DNA of 64,000 nucleotides, from assembly GCF_001440035.1 (NCBI RefSeq), contig NZ_LJYG01000026.1:1-64000 (forward strand). Direction: 5' to 3'. The notes below the pieces were generated by a model. It saw nothing but the letters and a program-made list of their open reading frames with translations. It was not told the origin of the DNA and made no database searches. This DNA is from Bradyrhizobium manausense. GTDB taxonomy: Bacteria > Pseudomonadota > Alphaproteobacteria > Rhizobiales > Xanthobacteraceae. The first letter of the stretch is position 1; every line of letters starts with the position of its first letter. Below, piece by piece: positions 54,645-63,924 of this stretch. The position numbers and the translations under genes were made by a program.

Positions 54645-55769
54645 ATGAGCATCGCACTGGCCGACGCTGGAGGCGCGTCCGTTGCGAGGGCCGGTGATGC
54701 CGGCGAGGGCGCGTTTGCCTACTGTTCGCAGCAATATCGCGTCCTGTTCGGTGCCGGCACCTCGGCGCGACTCGGCGAGGAGGCAGAGCGCCTCGGCATC
54801 AAGCGGGCGCTGGTGCTGACCACAAGCGAGCAGCACGACCTCGGGCGGCGGCTCGGCATGGGGCTCGGTGACAGGCTCGCCGGGCTGTTTACCGGCGCAC
54901 GCATGCATACGCCGGTCGAAGTGACCAACGAAGCGCTTGCGATTGTGGAGTCCCGCGACATCGACGGCCTGGTCGCGATCGGCGGCGGCTCGACGGTCGG
55001 ACTCGGCAAGGCGCTCTCGCTGCGCACGGGGTTGCCGCATATCGCGATGCCGACCACCTATGCCGGCTCCGAGATGACGCCGATTCTTGGCGAGACCAGC
55101 AACGGCATCAAGACCACGCAGCAATCCCAGGATCTGGTGCCTGATACCGTCATCTACGACGTCGATCTCACCATCGGCCTGCCGCCGCACATCTCCGCCG
55201 CCAGCGGCCTGAACGCGATCGCCCACGCCGTCGAGGCGCTTTATGCGCCCGACGCCAATCCTCTGACCTCGCTGATGGCGGAGGATGGCATCGCCGCACT
55301 CGCCCGCGGGCTGCCGCGCATCATGGTGGCGCCCGCCGATCCCGGCGCCCGTCGCGATGCGCTCTATGGCGCCTGGCTATGCGGCATCTGCCTCGGTGCG
55401 GTCGGCATGTCGCTGCATCACAAGCTCTGCCACGTGCTGGGCGGCATGTTCAACCTGCCGCATGCGGAAACTCACGCGATCGTGCTGCCGCACGCCGCCG
55501 CCTACAACGCCACCGCCGCGCCAGAGGCCATGACTCGCGTCGCGCGCGCGCTGCACGGCGCCAATGCCCCGCAGGGCCTGTTTGACCTTGCCCGGCAGCT
55601 CGCGCTGCCGCGCGCGCTCGCCGACCTCGGAATGCCCGAGGACGGCATCGCACGCGCCGCGGAGATGGCGGTGCGCAACCCCTATGCCAATCCAAGACCG
55701 ATTGATCGCGCCCCGATCGAGCAATTGATCGCGGCAGCCTGGCGCGGCGATGCGCCCGCGCAGGAGTGA
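54645..55769 (+). CDS. Maleylacetate reductase (iron-containing alcohol dehydrogenase family)
   Basis: 374 residues. Reduces maleylacetate to 3-oxoadipate with NAD(P)H, the step after hydroxyquinol cleavage. It shows GAGTSARLGEEAERLG, the dinucleotide block VAIGGGSTVGLGKALSL, TTYAGSEMTPILG, and the metal/active-site His residues in NAIAHAVEALYAP and HHKLCHVLGGMFNLPHAETH. GGGAGG precedes the ATG. Immediately followed by hydroxyquinol dioxygenase. Confidence 0.92.
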   Translation: MSIALADAGGASVARAGDAGEGAFAYCSQQYRVLFGAGTSARLGEEAERLGIKRALVLTTSEQHDLGRRLGMGLGDRLAGLFTGARMHTPVEVTNEALAIVESRDIDGLVAIGGGSTVGLGKALSLRTGLPHIAMPTTYAGSEMTPILGETSNGIKTTQQSQDLVPDTVIYDVDLTIGLPPHISAASGLNAIAHAVEALYAPDANPLTSLMAEDGIAALARGLPRIMVAPADPGARRDALYGAWLCGICLGAVGMSLHHKLCHVLGGMFNLPHAETHAIVLPHAAAYNATAAPEAMTRVARALHGANAPQGLFDLARQLALPRALADLGMPEDGIARAAEMAVRNPYANPRPIDRAPIEQLIAAAWRGDAPAQE

Positions 55770-55794
55770 ATCTCAGGGATCCAAGGACAACACC

Positions 55795-56697
55795 ATGGCC
55801 AATTTCAACGAGCATAACCTCACTGACGAGGTGATCAGCAGCTTCGCCAACACGCCGAACCAGCGGCTCAAGTTCCTCATCGAGGAGACCGTGAAATCGC
55901 TGCACGATCTGGTGCGCCGCACCGAACTCACCTTCGAGGAATGGAATCAGGCGATCGATTTCCTGACCCGCATGGGCCAGACCTGCACGCCGCTGCGCCA
56001 GGAGTTCATCCTGCTCTCCGACGTGCTCGGCGTCTCGATGCTGGTCGACGCCGTCAATCACCGCGAGCGCGAGGGCGCGACCGAGACCACGGTGCTCGGC
56101 CCGTTCTATGTCGGCGAGCACCGCGTTAAGCCGCACGGTGCCAATATCTCCGAGGGCATCGACGGTGAAGCGATGTTCGTGCAGAGCCGCGTCACCGACC
56201 TCGCCGGCAAGCCGCTCGCCGGTGCCGAGATCGACGTCTGGCATGCCGACGACGACGGCTTCTACGATTCGCAGAAGGCCGATTACGCGAGCCACGGTCC
56301 GTCGCTGCGCGCGCGCTTCGTCACCGATGCCGACGGCCGCTTCTCGTTCCGCACGATCTTGCCGTGCAGCTATCCGATCCCGATCGACGGCCCGGTCGGC
56401 GATCTCATCACCGCTACGCAGCGTCATCCGATGCGCCCCGCGCATGTGCACTTCCTGGTCAAGGCCGAAGGCTACGAGCCGCTGATCACACACGTCTTCC
56501 TCGATGGCGACCAATATCTGCGCAGCGACGTGGTGTTCGGCGTCAAGGACGAGCTCATCGCGCCCGTCGAGCCGCGCAACGAAGCAGCGCTGCCGAACGG
56601 CGAGCGGGTCTCCGGCCCGTGGCACCTGATGACTTACGACTTCCAGATGAAGCCCGGCGCAGGGCGGGTGCCCCGGCCGATGATGGCCGCGGAATGA
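55795..56697 (+). CDS. Hydroxyquinol 1,2-dioxygenase (intradiol)
   Basis: 300 residues. Fe(III) intradiol dioxygenase opening hydroxyquinol (benzene-1,2,4-triol) to maleylacetate. It has the N-terminal dioxygenase_N helical domain and iron-ligand blocks: VWHADDDGFYDSQ and CSYPIPIDGP with Tyr, RPAHVHFLVKA with two His. LGPFYVGEH and the gene pairing with maleylacetate reductase favour hydroxyquinol over catechol. AAGGA lies before the ATG; the stop overlaps or nearly meets the next gene. Confidence 0.92.
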   Translation: MANFNEHNLTDEVISSFANTPNQRLKFLIEETVKSLHDLVRRTELTFEEWNQAIDFLTRMGQTCTPLRQEFILLSDVLGVSMLVDAVNHREREGATETTVLGPFYVGEHRVKPHGANISEGIDGEAMFVQSRVTDLAGKPLAGAEIDVWHADDDGFYDSQKADYASHGPSLRARFVTDADGRFSFRTILPCSYPIPIDGPVGDLITATQRHPMRPAHVHFLVKAEGYEPLITHVFLDGDQYLRSDVVFGVKDELIAPVEPRNEAALPNGERVSGPWHLMTYDFQMKPGAGRVPRPMMAAE

Positions 56698-56732
56698 CGA
56701 TCGCAACCAACAACAGGACGAAGGAGAGGATG

Positions 56733-58520
56733 ATGACCAGCAAACCTGTTGAGACCGACGTGCTTGTCGTCGGCAGCGGCCCGGCCGGCGCGACGGCGGC
56801 GGCGCTGCTCGGCATGTACGGCGTCAAGCACATCCTGGTGACGAAATATGGCTGGCTGGCGGACACGCCGCGCGCCCACATCACCAACCAGCGTGCGATG
56901 GAGGTGCTGCGCGATCTCGGCCTCGAGGACAAGGCGGTGGCGCAGGCGGTGCCGCAGCATCTGATGGCCAACAACGTTTTCTGCGAAAGCCTCGCCGGCG
57001 AGGAGTTCGGCCGGCTCTATTCCTGGGGCAATCATCCCTCGCGCAAGGCGGATTACGATCTCGCCAGCCCGACCCGGATCTGCGACCTGCCGCAGAATTT
57101 GCTCGAGCCGATCCTGATCGAGGCCGCCGGCCAGCGCGGCACTTCGCTGTGCTTCAACACCGAGTTCGTCGACCTGGTGCAGGATGCCGACGGCGTCACG
57201 GCAACGGTGAAGGATCGGCTATCCGGCGAGACCTACCAGATCCGCGCGAAATATCTGATCGGCGCCGATGGCGGCCGCAGCCGGGTTGCCGAGGTCATCG
57301 GGCTGCCGATGGAGGGTCAGATGGGCCGCGCCGGCAGCATGAACATCATCGTGCAGGCGGACTTGAGCAAATACGTCGCGCACAGGCCGAGCGTCCTCTA
57401 TTGGGTGCTGCAGCCGGGCGCTGAGATCGGCGGCATCGGCGCCGGCCTGATCCGCATGGTGCGGCCCTGGAACGAATGGCTGATCATCTGGGGCTACGAC
57501 ATCGAGCAGGGCGAGCGCAAGCTCAGCAATGACGAGGCGATCTCGATCGTGCGCAATCTCGTCGGCGACGAGACGCTGGAGGTCAAAGTCCGCTCGACCT
57601 CGACCTGGACCGTGAACGAGATGTATGCGGGCCACTACGCGTCCGGCCGCGTGTTCTGCGCCGGCGATGCCGTGCACCGCCATCCGCCGAGCAACGGCCT
57701 CGGCTCCAACACCTCGATCCAGGACTCCTATAATTTGTGCTGGAAGCTGAAGCTGGTGCTCGAGGGCCATGCGGCTCCGTCACTGCTCGAGACCTATTCG
57801 GCCGAGCGCCAGCCGGTCGGCAAGCAGATCGTGACCCGCGCCAACAAGAGCATCGGCGAGTTCCCGCCGATCTTCGAGGCGGTAGGACTTGTCGCCTCGA
57901 CCGATCCGATTGAGGCGCGCAAGGCGATCGCCGCGCGCAAGGCGCCGACCGCCGAGGGCAAGGCGCGTCGCAAGAAGCTCTATGAGGCCATCGCCATCAA
58001 GAGCTACGAGTTCAACTGCCACGGCGTCGAGATGAACCAGCGCTATGGCTCGACCGCCGTGGTGTCCGACGGCACGCCGATGCCGGCATTCAGCCGCGAT
58101 CACGAACTTTATTATAAGGCCACCACTTGGCCCGGCGCGCACTTGCCGCATGTCTGGGTCGAGCATCGGGGCCAGCGCAAATCGACGCTCGATCTTGTCG
58201 GCAAGGGCCGTTTCACGCTGCTCACCGGGATCGGGGGCGACGGCTGGAAGGCGGCGGCTGCCGCAGTCGAGAAGGCCTACGGCCTGCCGGTCGATGTCGT
58301 CACCATCGGCCCGCAAGGCTGCGATGGGCTCGACATCTATGCCGACTGGTACCGCCAGAGCGAAGTCGACGAGGACGGCTGCGTGCTGGTGCGTCCCGAC
58401 ATGTATGTCGCCTGGCGCGCCAGAGAGTCGGCAGTGAATGCCCCCGACGTGCTGCTCGACGTGTTCGGCCAGATCCTCGGCCGTAGTGCGAAGGCGCAGG
58501 CGAAGTCCGTCGCCGCGTGA
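56733..58520 (+). CDS. FAD-dependent phenol/resorcinol-type hydroxylase
   Basis: 595 residues, flavoprotein aromatic hydroxylase of the PheA/TfdB type. FAD sites: VLVVGSGPAGATAAALLG, YLIGADGGRSRV, and CAGDAVHRHPPSNGLGSNTS. The C-terminal thioredoxin-like domain of the phenol hydroxylase class is present. With the two preceding genes it probably converts resorcinol or a related phenol into hydroxyquinol. The second ATG at 56733 has AAGGAG at good spacing; 56694 is possible, and the longer frame from 56364 is a shadow of the dioxygenase. Confidence 0.87.
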   Translation: MTSKPVETDVLVVGSGPAGATAAALLGMYGVKHILVTKYGWLADTPRAHITNQRAMEVLRDLGLEDKAVAQAVPQHLMANNVFCESLAGEEFGRLYSWGNHPSRKADYDLASPTRICDLPQNLLEPILIEAAGQRGTSLCFNTEFVDLVQDADGVTATVKDRLSGETYQIRAKYLIGADGGRSRVAEVIGLPMEGQMGRAGSMNIIVQADLSKYVAHRPSVLYWVLQPGAEIGGIGAGLIRMVRPWNEWLIIWGYDIEQGERKLSNDEAISIVRNLVGDETLEVKVRSTSTWTVNEMYAGHYASGRVFCAGDAVHRHPPSNGLGSNTSIQDSYNLCWKLKLVLEGHAAPSLLETYSAERQPVGKQIVTRANKSIGEFPPIFEAVGLVASTDPIEARKAIAARKAPTAEGKARRKKLYEAIAIKSYEFNCHGVEMNQRYGSTAVVSDGTPMPAFSRDHELYYKATTWPGAHLPHVWVEHRGQRKSTLDLVGKGRFTLLTGIGGDGWKAAAAAVEKAYGLPVDVVTIGPQGCDGLDIYADWYRQSEVDEDGCVLVRPDMYVAWRARESAVNAPDVLLDVFGQILGRSAKAQAKSVAA

Positions 58521-58672
58521 TGCGAGGCTGCCCGGATAGTTTTTCAGAACGGAATGAACGGCAGCCGGCTTGAAGACCGGCTTGCCTCAAGGGAGGGGAA
58601 TTGTTCGCACCGGCGCTGAACGGGCGTGTGCAGGCGTGAAAGGCTAAGCAACTCGACGGCTCGGTCGAGCGC

Positions 58673-59158
58673 TCAATTGCATTGAAACCTCCCATAGGCG
58701 CCTTTGTGAAAGACCAGCGGATTGCAGGTCGCTTCCTCGCCCGAGAGCACCTCTCCCAGAATGATATCGTGATCGCCCGCCTTGTGCACGGCGGCAACCC
58801 GGCAGCAGAGTTGAGCGGCGGCCCCTTGCAGTAGCGGCAAGCCGTCAGTGCTGAAGGCAATGGCCAGATCGTCGAAGCGGTTCTTGAGCTTCCCGGTGAA
58901 ACGCGCCGACAGGTCGGACTGATGGTGGCCGAGGATGTTCACGGAAAATAGTCCGCGTTGCCGGATCGCTGCACCCGTCGCGCTGCCCTCATTGGTGCAG
59001 AATAGCAGCATGCAGGGCTGCAGCGACACCGATGTCAGCGAGTTGATGGTCGCGCCAAACAAATCGCCCTGCCATTCCGTCGCGACGATGGCGACGCCGG
59101 TCGGGAAGGCGCCCATCACGGAGCGAAACAGCTTGGGATCGATGGTCTGCATGTTCAT
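58673..59158 (-). CDS. Flavin reductase component of the HpaB-type monooxygenase
   Basis: 161 residues of the flavin reductase-like (HpaC/FRP) family: FRSVMGAFPTGVAIVATEWQ, the typical start, GATINSLTSVSLQPCMLLFC and SVNILGHHQSDLSARF. It supplies reduced flavin to the oxygenase encoded just upstream. The ATG at 59158 has AAGGGA; 59152 is an alternative. The 150 bases to 58520 separate it from the convergent hydroxylase gene and contain a GC-rich hairpin near 58563-58580 (GCCGG...CCGGC). Confidence 0.88.
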   Translation of the reverse strand: MNMQTIDPKLFRSVMGAFPTGVAIVATEWQGDLFGATINSLTSVSLQPCMLLFCTNEGSATGAAIRQRGLFSVNILGHHQSDLSARFTGKLKNRFDDLAIAFSTDGLPLLQGAAAQLCCRVAAVHKAGDHDIILGEVLSGEEATCNPLVFHKGAYGRFQCN

Positions 59159-59182
59159 GTCACGACAGTCCCTTGAGCAAGC

Positions 59183-59207
59183 GACGGAGCGGCGTTGCCG
59201 CTCCGTC
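59183..59207 (-). promoter_or_regulatory. Perfect 11-bp hairpin between oxygenase and reductase genes
   Basis: GACGGAGCGGC and GCCGCTCCGTC pair perfectly around a 3-base loop. No T-run follows on the minus strand, so it is more likely an RNA-stabilising or attenuating hairpin within the oxygenase-reductase transcript than a full terminator. Confidence 0.5.
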
Positions 59208-59215
59208 TGCAAGAG

Positions 59216-60802
59216 TCACTTTTTCATCATGTGGTAGCTGAGCTCGCCGGGGTCGGTGAGATCGGGCACCTTCCAGCCGTCGAGGTCGTATTCGGCCATG
59301 CAGTCCTCGGCAAAGCCCTTGAAGCGGTCGGCATTGCCGCTCGCCTGTGCGCCGAACAGGCAGTAGCGGCGGATCTCCTCGGTCGAGCCGCCATAGTTGA
59401 TCTCGTAGAGCTCGTGGCGCCCCCCGAACTCGCTGCCGATGCAATCCCACAGCAGCTTGAGCAGCTTGACGCGCTCCTCGGCCTTGTAACCGTTGGAGCC
59501 GCGCAAGTAACGATCGAGATAGGGGCGGATCTCGGCGTTCTTGAAATCGCTGGAATGGCTGTTGAGATAGATCAGGCCCGATGCCACGGTCTGCTCGATC
59601 AGATACTTAACCTTGGTGTAGGCCATGGTGGCGATGATCTGATAGGCGTTGCCGGGATCCATGTTTGGCAGCACATAGTCGCCGATCCACGGCTTTGGAT
59701 CTCTGACCATCGCATCCGACAGGCTCCAGAACAGGTTTCGCCAGGCGATGACCTCGCCGACATTGGCCTGCACGCCGCGATAATCCTTGGTGCCGGCGGC
59801 CTCCGTCGCTTTCAGCAAAAGCCCGCTGATGAAGTCGAGCTTCACCGCAAGCCGCGTGCAGCCATGCACGACAAAGCGCGGCAAAAAGCCGGTGCGCGGG
59901 AAGAAATTGTTCGCCTTCTCGATGTCGCCATAGACGAAGACGTTCTCCCAGGGCACCAGCACCTTGTCGAGGATGAACACGGCGTCGTTCTCATCGAGCC
60001 GGCTCGAGATCGGATAATCGAACGGGCTGCCCATCACGCTCGCGCTCATCTCATAGGACGTGCGGCAGATGAACTTTACGCCGGGCGCGTTGGTCGGCAC
60101 CATGAAGACGACCGCGAACTTCTTGTCCTGGAGGGGAATCAGGCCGTGATGGGCGACGAAGGTGTAGTTCGTCAGCACAGATCCCGTCGCGACCACCTTT
60201 GCGCCCGACACGATCAGGCCGGCGTCGGTCTCTTTCTCGATATGGCAGCAGACGTCGGCGACCTCGTTCGGCGGCCGGTCGCGATCGACGGGCGGGTGGA
60301 TGATCGCGTGGTTGATGAAGGGCACGCGCTCCTGGGAGAATTTGTACCAGCGCTTGGCGTTGTCCTGGTACGGATCGTAGAAGTCGGAATTGGCGCCGAG
60401 GGTCGCCAGGAATGCAGCCTTGTAATCCGGTGCGCGGCCCATCCAGCCATAGGTGATCTTGGCCCATTCGGCGATCGCATTGCGGCCCGCGATCAGATCC
60501 TGCATCGACTTCGGCGCCTTGAAGAAGGCGTGCGTCGTGCTGCCATTGCCGGTGTCGGTCGGCAGCAGCAGCTTGTCCTTGTGCTTGTCGTCGTGCAGCG
60601 CGTCGTAGAGGCGGGCGGTCATGCGCGCGGTGTTGCGGAAGGCCGGGTGCGTGGTGACGTCCTTGACCCGCTCGCCATAGATGTAGACGGCGCGATCGTC
60701 GCGCAGCGAATCCAGATATTCCGCGCCGGTCTGCGGCTTGGTCACTTTGACGTTGCCGATGTGCTCCGGCGGGATCGCCATTGCCGCTGCCTTGTCTGCC
60801 AT
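59216..60802 (-). CDS. HpaB-family aromatic monooxygenase, oxygenase component
   Basis: 528 residues. Reduced-flavin-dependent phenol hydroxylase like 4-hydroxyphenylacetate 3-monooxygenase and chlorophenol/nitrophenol oxygenases. It shows [63 protein letters not shown](A)[15 protein letters not shown] and the C-terminal [18 protein letters not shown]. With the hydroxyquinol genes it may form hydroxyquinol from a second phenol. GGGGAG precedes the ATG and an IclR-type palindrome lies 20 bases upstream. Confidence 0.9.
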   Translation of the reverse strand: MADKAAAMAIPPEHIGNVKVTKPQTGAEYLDSLRDDRAVYIYGERVKDVTTHPAFRNTARMTARLYDALHDDKHKDKLLLPTDTGNGSTTHAFFKAPKSMQDLIAGRNAIAEWAKITYGWMGRAPDYKAAFLATLGANSDFYDPYQDNAKRWYKFSQERVPFINHAIIHPPVDRDRPPNEVADVCCHIEKETDAGLIVSGAKVVATGSVLTNYTFVAHHGLIPLQDKKFAVVFMVPTNAPGVKFICRTSYEMSASVMGSPFDYPISSRLDENDAVFILDKVLVPWENVFVYGDIEKANNFFPRTGFLPRFVVHGCTRLAVKLDFISGLLLKATEAAGTKDYRGVQANVGEVIAWRNLFWSLSDAMVRDPKPWIGDYVLPNMDPGNAYQIIATMAYTKVKYLIEQTVASGLIYLNSHSSDFKNAEIRPYLDRYLRGSNGYKAEERVKLLKLLWDCIGSEFGGRHELYEINYGGSTEEIRRYCLFGAQASGNADRFKGFAEDCMAEYDLDGWKVPDLTDPGELSYHMMKK

Positions 60803-60821
60803 CGCATCATCTCCCCATTAT

Positions 60822-60836
60822 GTTCGATTATCGAAC
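60822..60836. promoter_or_regulatory. Palindromic operator GTTCGATTATCGAAC
   Basis: Fifteen-base inverted repeat (arms GTTCGA/TCGAAC, 7-base arms with one A/T centre) 20 bases before the HpaB-type gene. The same site, GTTCGAATATCGAAC, recurs at 61774-61788 before the IclR gene. IclR-family regulators typically bind such short palindromes. Confidence 0.7.
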
Positions 60837-60905
60837 TAGTGTCCGTATTCCGAACTTGGCGAAATGATACGGCCGGCCCTCGCGATTGGCAAGGGAAGGG
60901 ATCGA

Positions 60906-61736
60906 TCACACCGTCATCGCGGAGACCTGCTCGGCGATGCGGTTGAGCTCGGGGAGAAAGTGCTCGCGCATTTCGTTGCGCGTCGTCCGCGTCGAATGGG
61001 TCGATAGATTGATTGCGCCGACCGCCTGGCCGCTGCGGTCGAGCACGGGGACGGCCAGCGCGCGCAGGCCGCGCTCGAGCTCCTCATCGACGATCGAAAA
61101 ACGCTGCGCGCGGTCGGCGCGGATGCGGTCGAACAGCGCCTGCAGATCGGTGATGGTCTGTGGCGTATAGGCCTCGATGCGCTGCGACTTCAGCCGCCGC
61201 CAGATCTCGGCTTCATCGAGATAGCCGAACAAGATGCGCCCGAGCGCGGTGTGCAGCGCTGGCAGGCGGCTGCCGACCGACAGCGTCGCGGACATGATTC
61301 TGCGGGCCGGCATGCGCGCGACATAGACGATGTCGTTGCCTTGCAGGATGGCCGCCGAGCAGGATTCACCGAGCCGCTCGCTCAGCTCGCGCATGAGCGG
61401 TGTTGCGCGATCGATCCAGCTTTGCGTCGACAGATACGCAAATCCGAGATCGAGGATCTGCGGCGCCAGCGAGAATGAACGGCCGTCCTGTTCGACATAG
61501 CCGAGCTGGGTCAGCGTCCGCAGCACGCGCCGTGCGGTGGCGCGCGAGAGATCAGCGACCTGGGCGGCCTCCGACAGCGTCATGCTGGGCCGGTGCCGGC
61601 CGAACGCGCCCAGCACCGCGAGGCCCTTGGCCAGCGTCGTCATGAATTCCTTGTCGTCGGGCTCGCCCTTGCGATGGCTCGGCTCGCCTTTGTCAGGTGT
61701 TGCAGCTTGCATCATTCGCTGGCCTGTTGACTCCAT
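60906..61736 (-). CDS. IclR-family transcriptional regulator
   Basis: About 276 residues. Winged helix (EFMTTLAKGLAVLGAFGRHR, LSRATARRVLRTLTQLGYVE) and effector domain (SCSAAILQGNDIVYVARMPA, LPALHTALGRILFGYLD) as in PcaR/PcaU/PobR regulators of aromatic catabolism. The ATG at 61736 is used; GTG at 61754 is possible, and the conserved part starts about 35 residues later. It lies between the oxygenase gene, which it probably controls, and a divergent ABC importer. Confidence 0.9.
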   Translation of the reverse strand: MESTGQRMMQAATPDKGEPSHRKGEPDDKEFMTTLAKGLAVLGAFGRHRPSMTLSEAAQVADLSRATARRVLRTLTQLGYVEQDGRSFSLAPQILDLGFAYLSTQSWIDRATPLMRELSERLGESCSAAILQGNDIVYVARMPARRIMSATLSVGSRLPALHTALGRILFGYLDEAEIWRRLKSQRIEAYTPQTITDLQALFDRIRADRAQRFSIVDEELERGLRALAVPVLDRSGQAVGAINLSTHSTRTTRNEMREHFLPELNRIAEQVSAMTV

Positions 61737-61773
61737 CTGAGCTCTGGCGGACACTGGTCGACATACGAACGTA

Positions 61774-61788
61774 TGTTCGAATATCGAA
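61774..61788. promoter_or_regulatory. Palindromic operator GTTCGAATATCGAAC
   Basis: Second copy of the IclR-type palindrome, in the divergent region between the IclR gene and the substrate-binding-protein gene. It is preceded by another inverted repeat, ACATACGAACGTATGT at 61761-61776. Position fits autoregulation plus control of the importer. Confidence 0.7.
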
Positions 61789-61853
61789 CGCCGGCCCGTG
61801 TGTCAATCGATCCACGATGAGAATCCGGCGCATCCAGAGGGGAGGACGCGCAC

Positions 61854-63182
61854 ATGACCTGCCGCACGATCAACTCGACTCATCGTCATTCCATCGACCG
61901 CCGCACGCTCCTGAAATACTCGGCCGCAACCGGCGCTGTGCTCGCGACGGGACTGAAGGCGCCCGCGATCGCGCAGGCGCGCGCGATCAAGCTCGGCTAC
62001 GTCTCGCCTCAGACCGGCCCGCTCGCGGCGTTCGCTGAGGCCGACAACTTCATCATTGCCGGGTTCAAGGAAGCGGCGAAGGCCGGCCTCAAGATCGGCA
62101 ACGCCACCGTGCCTGTCGAGGTCATCGTCAAGGACAGCCAGTCCAATCCGAACCGCGCCGCCGAGGTCGCCAAGGATCTCATCGTCCAGGACAAGATCGA
62201 CCTGATGCTGGTGGCCTCGACGCCGGAAACGACCAACCCGGTCTCGACCCAGTGCGAGATTGAGGAGGTGCCGTGCATCTCCACCGTGGCGCCGTGGCAG
62301 CCCTGGTTCATCGGCCGCCAGGCCAATCCAGGCGGTGGCCCGCCGGCGTGGAAGGGTTTCAACTACACCTATCACTTCTTCTGGGGGCTCGAGGACGTCA
62401 TCGCCGTGTTCACCAACATGTGGGGCCAAGTGGCGACCAACAAATCCGTCGGCGGTCTCTTTCCCAACGACGGCGACGGCAACGCCTGGGGCGACAAGGC
62501 CGTCGGCTTTCCGCCGGTGCTCGACAAGGGCGGCTACAAGCTCACCGATCCCGGCCGCTACCAGAACCTCACCGACAATTTTTCGGCGCAGATCGGCGCG
62601 TTCAAGGGCGCCAATTGCGAGATCATCACCGGCGTGGTGCTGCCGCCCGATTTCACGACCTTCTGGAAGCAATCGCTTCAGCAAGGTTTTAAGCCGAAGG
62701 TCGCCTCGATCGGCAAAGCCATCCTGTTCCCCGTCGCGGTCGAGGCGCTCGGCAAGGACGGGCACAATCTGTCGTCGGAGGTGTGGTGGTCGCCGAGCCA
62801 TCCCTTCAAGTCGTCGCTGACCGGCGCGAGCGCCAAGGATCTTGCCGGTGCCTATGAGGCTGCGACCAAGAAGCAATGGACCCAGCCGATCGGATTTGCG
62901 CATGCGCTGTTCGAGGTCGCGGTCGACGTGCTCAAGCGCACGCCGGATCGCGACGGCAAGGCGATCGCCGCGACGATCGCCGCGACCAATCTCGACACCG
63001 TCGTCGGCAAGGTGCAGTGGGGCGGTGCGAATCTGCCGCCCTTCGCCGCCAAGAACGTCGCCAAGACTCCGCTGGTCGGCGGCCAGTGGCGGCTCAAGGA
63101 CGGCAAGTACGATATTGTCATCACCAACAACAAGACGGTACCCGCGATTCCCGTCGGCGGCCAGATGGAGGCCATCGCCTGA
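61854..63182 (+). CDS. ABC importer substrate-binding protein (Liv type, Tat signal)
   Basis: 442 residues. A twin-arginine-like signal (SIDRRTLLKYSAATGAVLAT) leads a type 1 periplasmic binding fold: KLGYVSPQTGPLAAFAEAD, VEVIVKDSQSNPNRAAEVAK, VGGLFPNDGDGNAWGDKAVG. It is followed by LivG- and LivF-like ATPases, so this is a branched-chain-amino-acid-type importer, here probably for the aromatic substrate. GGGGAGGAC precedes the ATG. The operator at 61774 lies in its promoter. Confidence 0.9.
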   Translation: MTCRTINSTHRHSIDRRTLLKYSAATGAVLATGLKAPAIAQARAIKLGYVSPQTGPLAAFAEADNFIIAGFKEAAKAGLKIGNATVPVEVIVKDSQSNPNRAAEVAKDLIVQDKIDLMLVASTPETTNPVSTQCEIEEVPCISTVAPWQPWFIGRQANPGGGPPAWKGFNYTYHFFWGLEDVIAVFTNMWGQVATNKSVGGLFPNDGDGNAWGDKAVGFPPVLDKGGYKLTDPGRYQNLTDNFSAQIGAFKGANCEIITGVVLPPDFTTFWKQSLQQGFKPKVASIGKAILFPVAVEALGKDGHNLSSEVWWSPSHPFKSSLTGASAKDLAGAYEAATKKQWTQPIGFAHALFEVAVDVLKRTPDRDGKAIAATIAATNLDTVVGKVQWGGANLPPFAAKNVAKTPLVGGQWRLKDGKYDIVITNNKTVPAIPVGGQMEAIA

Positions 63183-63204
63183 TCGCGCCGCGCGTTGATA
63201 TCTC

Positions 63205-63921
63205 ATGCTGCTGGAAGTCACGGGCTTAAGAAAAAGTTTTGGCTCGATCGTCGTCGCCGACGCTCTCGATCTCGTCGTCGCGCCCGGTGAAGCTGTCGGC
63301 ATCATCGGCCCGAACGGCGCCGGCAAGACCACGCTGTTCAACCTGATCGCCGGCGGCCTGACGCCGACCGCCGGCCACATCCGCTTCGATGGCCGTGATC
63401 TTCTCGGTGTGGCGCCGCCTGCGCGCTGCCGTGCCGGCATCGGCCGCACCCATCAGATCCCGCAGCCGTTTGAAAAACTCACCGTGTTCGAGAACCTGCT
63501 GGTCGGTGCGGTCTATGGTCGCCAAAAGTCCGAGCGGGAGGTCGCGCAGGCCTGCGGCGAGATTCTGGAACGGCTGGGCCTACTCAGGCGCGCCAATGCG
63601 CTGGCGGGCTCGCTGACGCTGCTGGAGCGCAAGCGGCTTGAGATGGCGCGCGCGCTCGCGACCGCCCCAAAACTCCTGCTGCTCGACGAGATCGCCGGCG
63701 GGCTGACCGAGGGTGAATGCGGCGAACTCGTCGCCACCATCCGCGAGATCCGCAAGACCGGCGTCGCGATCCTCTGGATCGAGCATGTCGTGCACGCGCT
63801 GCTCGCGGTGATCGACCGCCTGGTTGTGCTCAATTTCGGCCGCAAGATCGCGGAGGGTGAGCCGAAAGCGGTGATGCAGCGGCCCGACGTGCATCAGATC
63901 TATATCGGCATCGAGGCTTGA
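63205..63921 (+). CDS. livG: ABC importer ATP-binding protein (LivG-like)
   Basis: 238 residues. Walker A GPNGAGKTTLFNLIAGG, Q-loop region IGRTHQIPQPFEKLTVFENL (typical LivG), a divergent signature LTLLERKRLEMARALA, Walker B LLLLDEIAGGLTEGE and switch His in WIEHVVHAL. It acts at the cytoplasmic face with LivF and two permeases that should follow outside the window. No clear ribosome binding site; 22 bases after the binding-protein gene. Confidence 0.9.
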   Translation: MLLEVTGLRKSFGSIVVADALDLVVAPGEAVGIIGPNGAGKTTLFNLIAGGLTPTAGHIRFDGRDLLGVAPPARCRAGIGRTHQIPQPFEKLTVFENLLVGAVYGRQKSEREVAQACGEILERLGLLRRANALAGSLTLLERKRLEMARALATAPKLLLLDEIAGGLTEGECGELVATIREIRKTGVAILWIEHVVHALLAVIDRLVVLNFGRKIAEGEPKAVMQRPDVHQIYIGIEA

Positions 63922-63924
63922 GCC

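Noticed and set aside
53949-55226. 425-residue minus-strand frame over the AraC and maleylacetate reductase genes
   Set aside because: Antisense shadow with low-complexity composition.
55450-56706. 418-residue minus-strand frame opposite the hydroxyquinol dioxygenase
   Set aside because: Shadow of a conserved gene; composition typical of antisense frames.
59195-60946. 583-residue plus-strand open frame antisense to the HpaB-type oxygenase
   Set aside because: It mirrors a clearly conserved gene on the other strand. Long antisense frames are expected in GC-rich DNA, and it shows no family features.
61803-63449. 548-residue minus-strand open frame across the ABC binding-protein and livG genes
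   Set aside because: Arg/Gly-rich shadow of two well-supported genes; no motif or plausible ribosome binding site.
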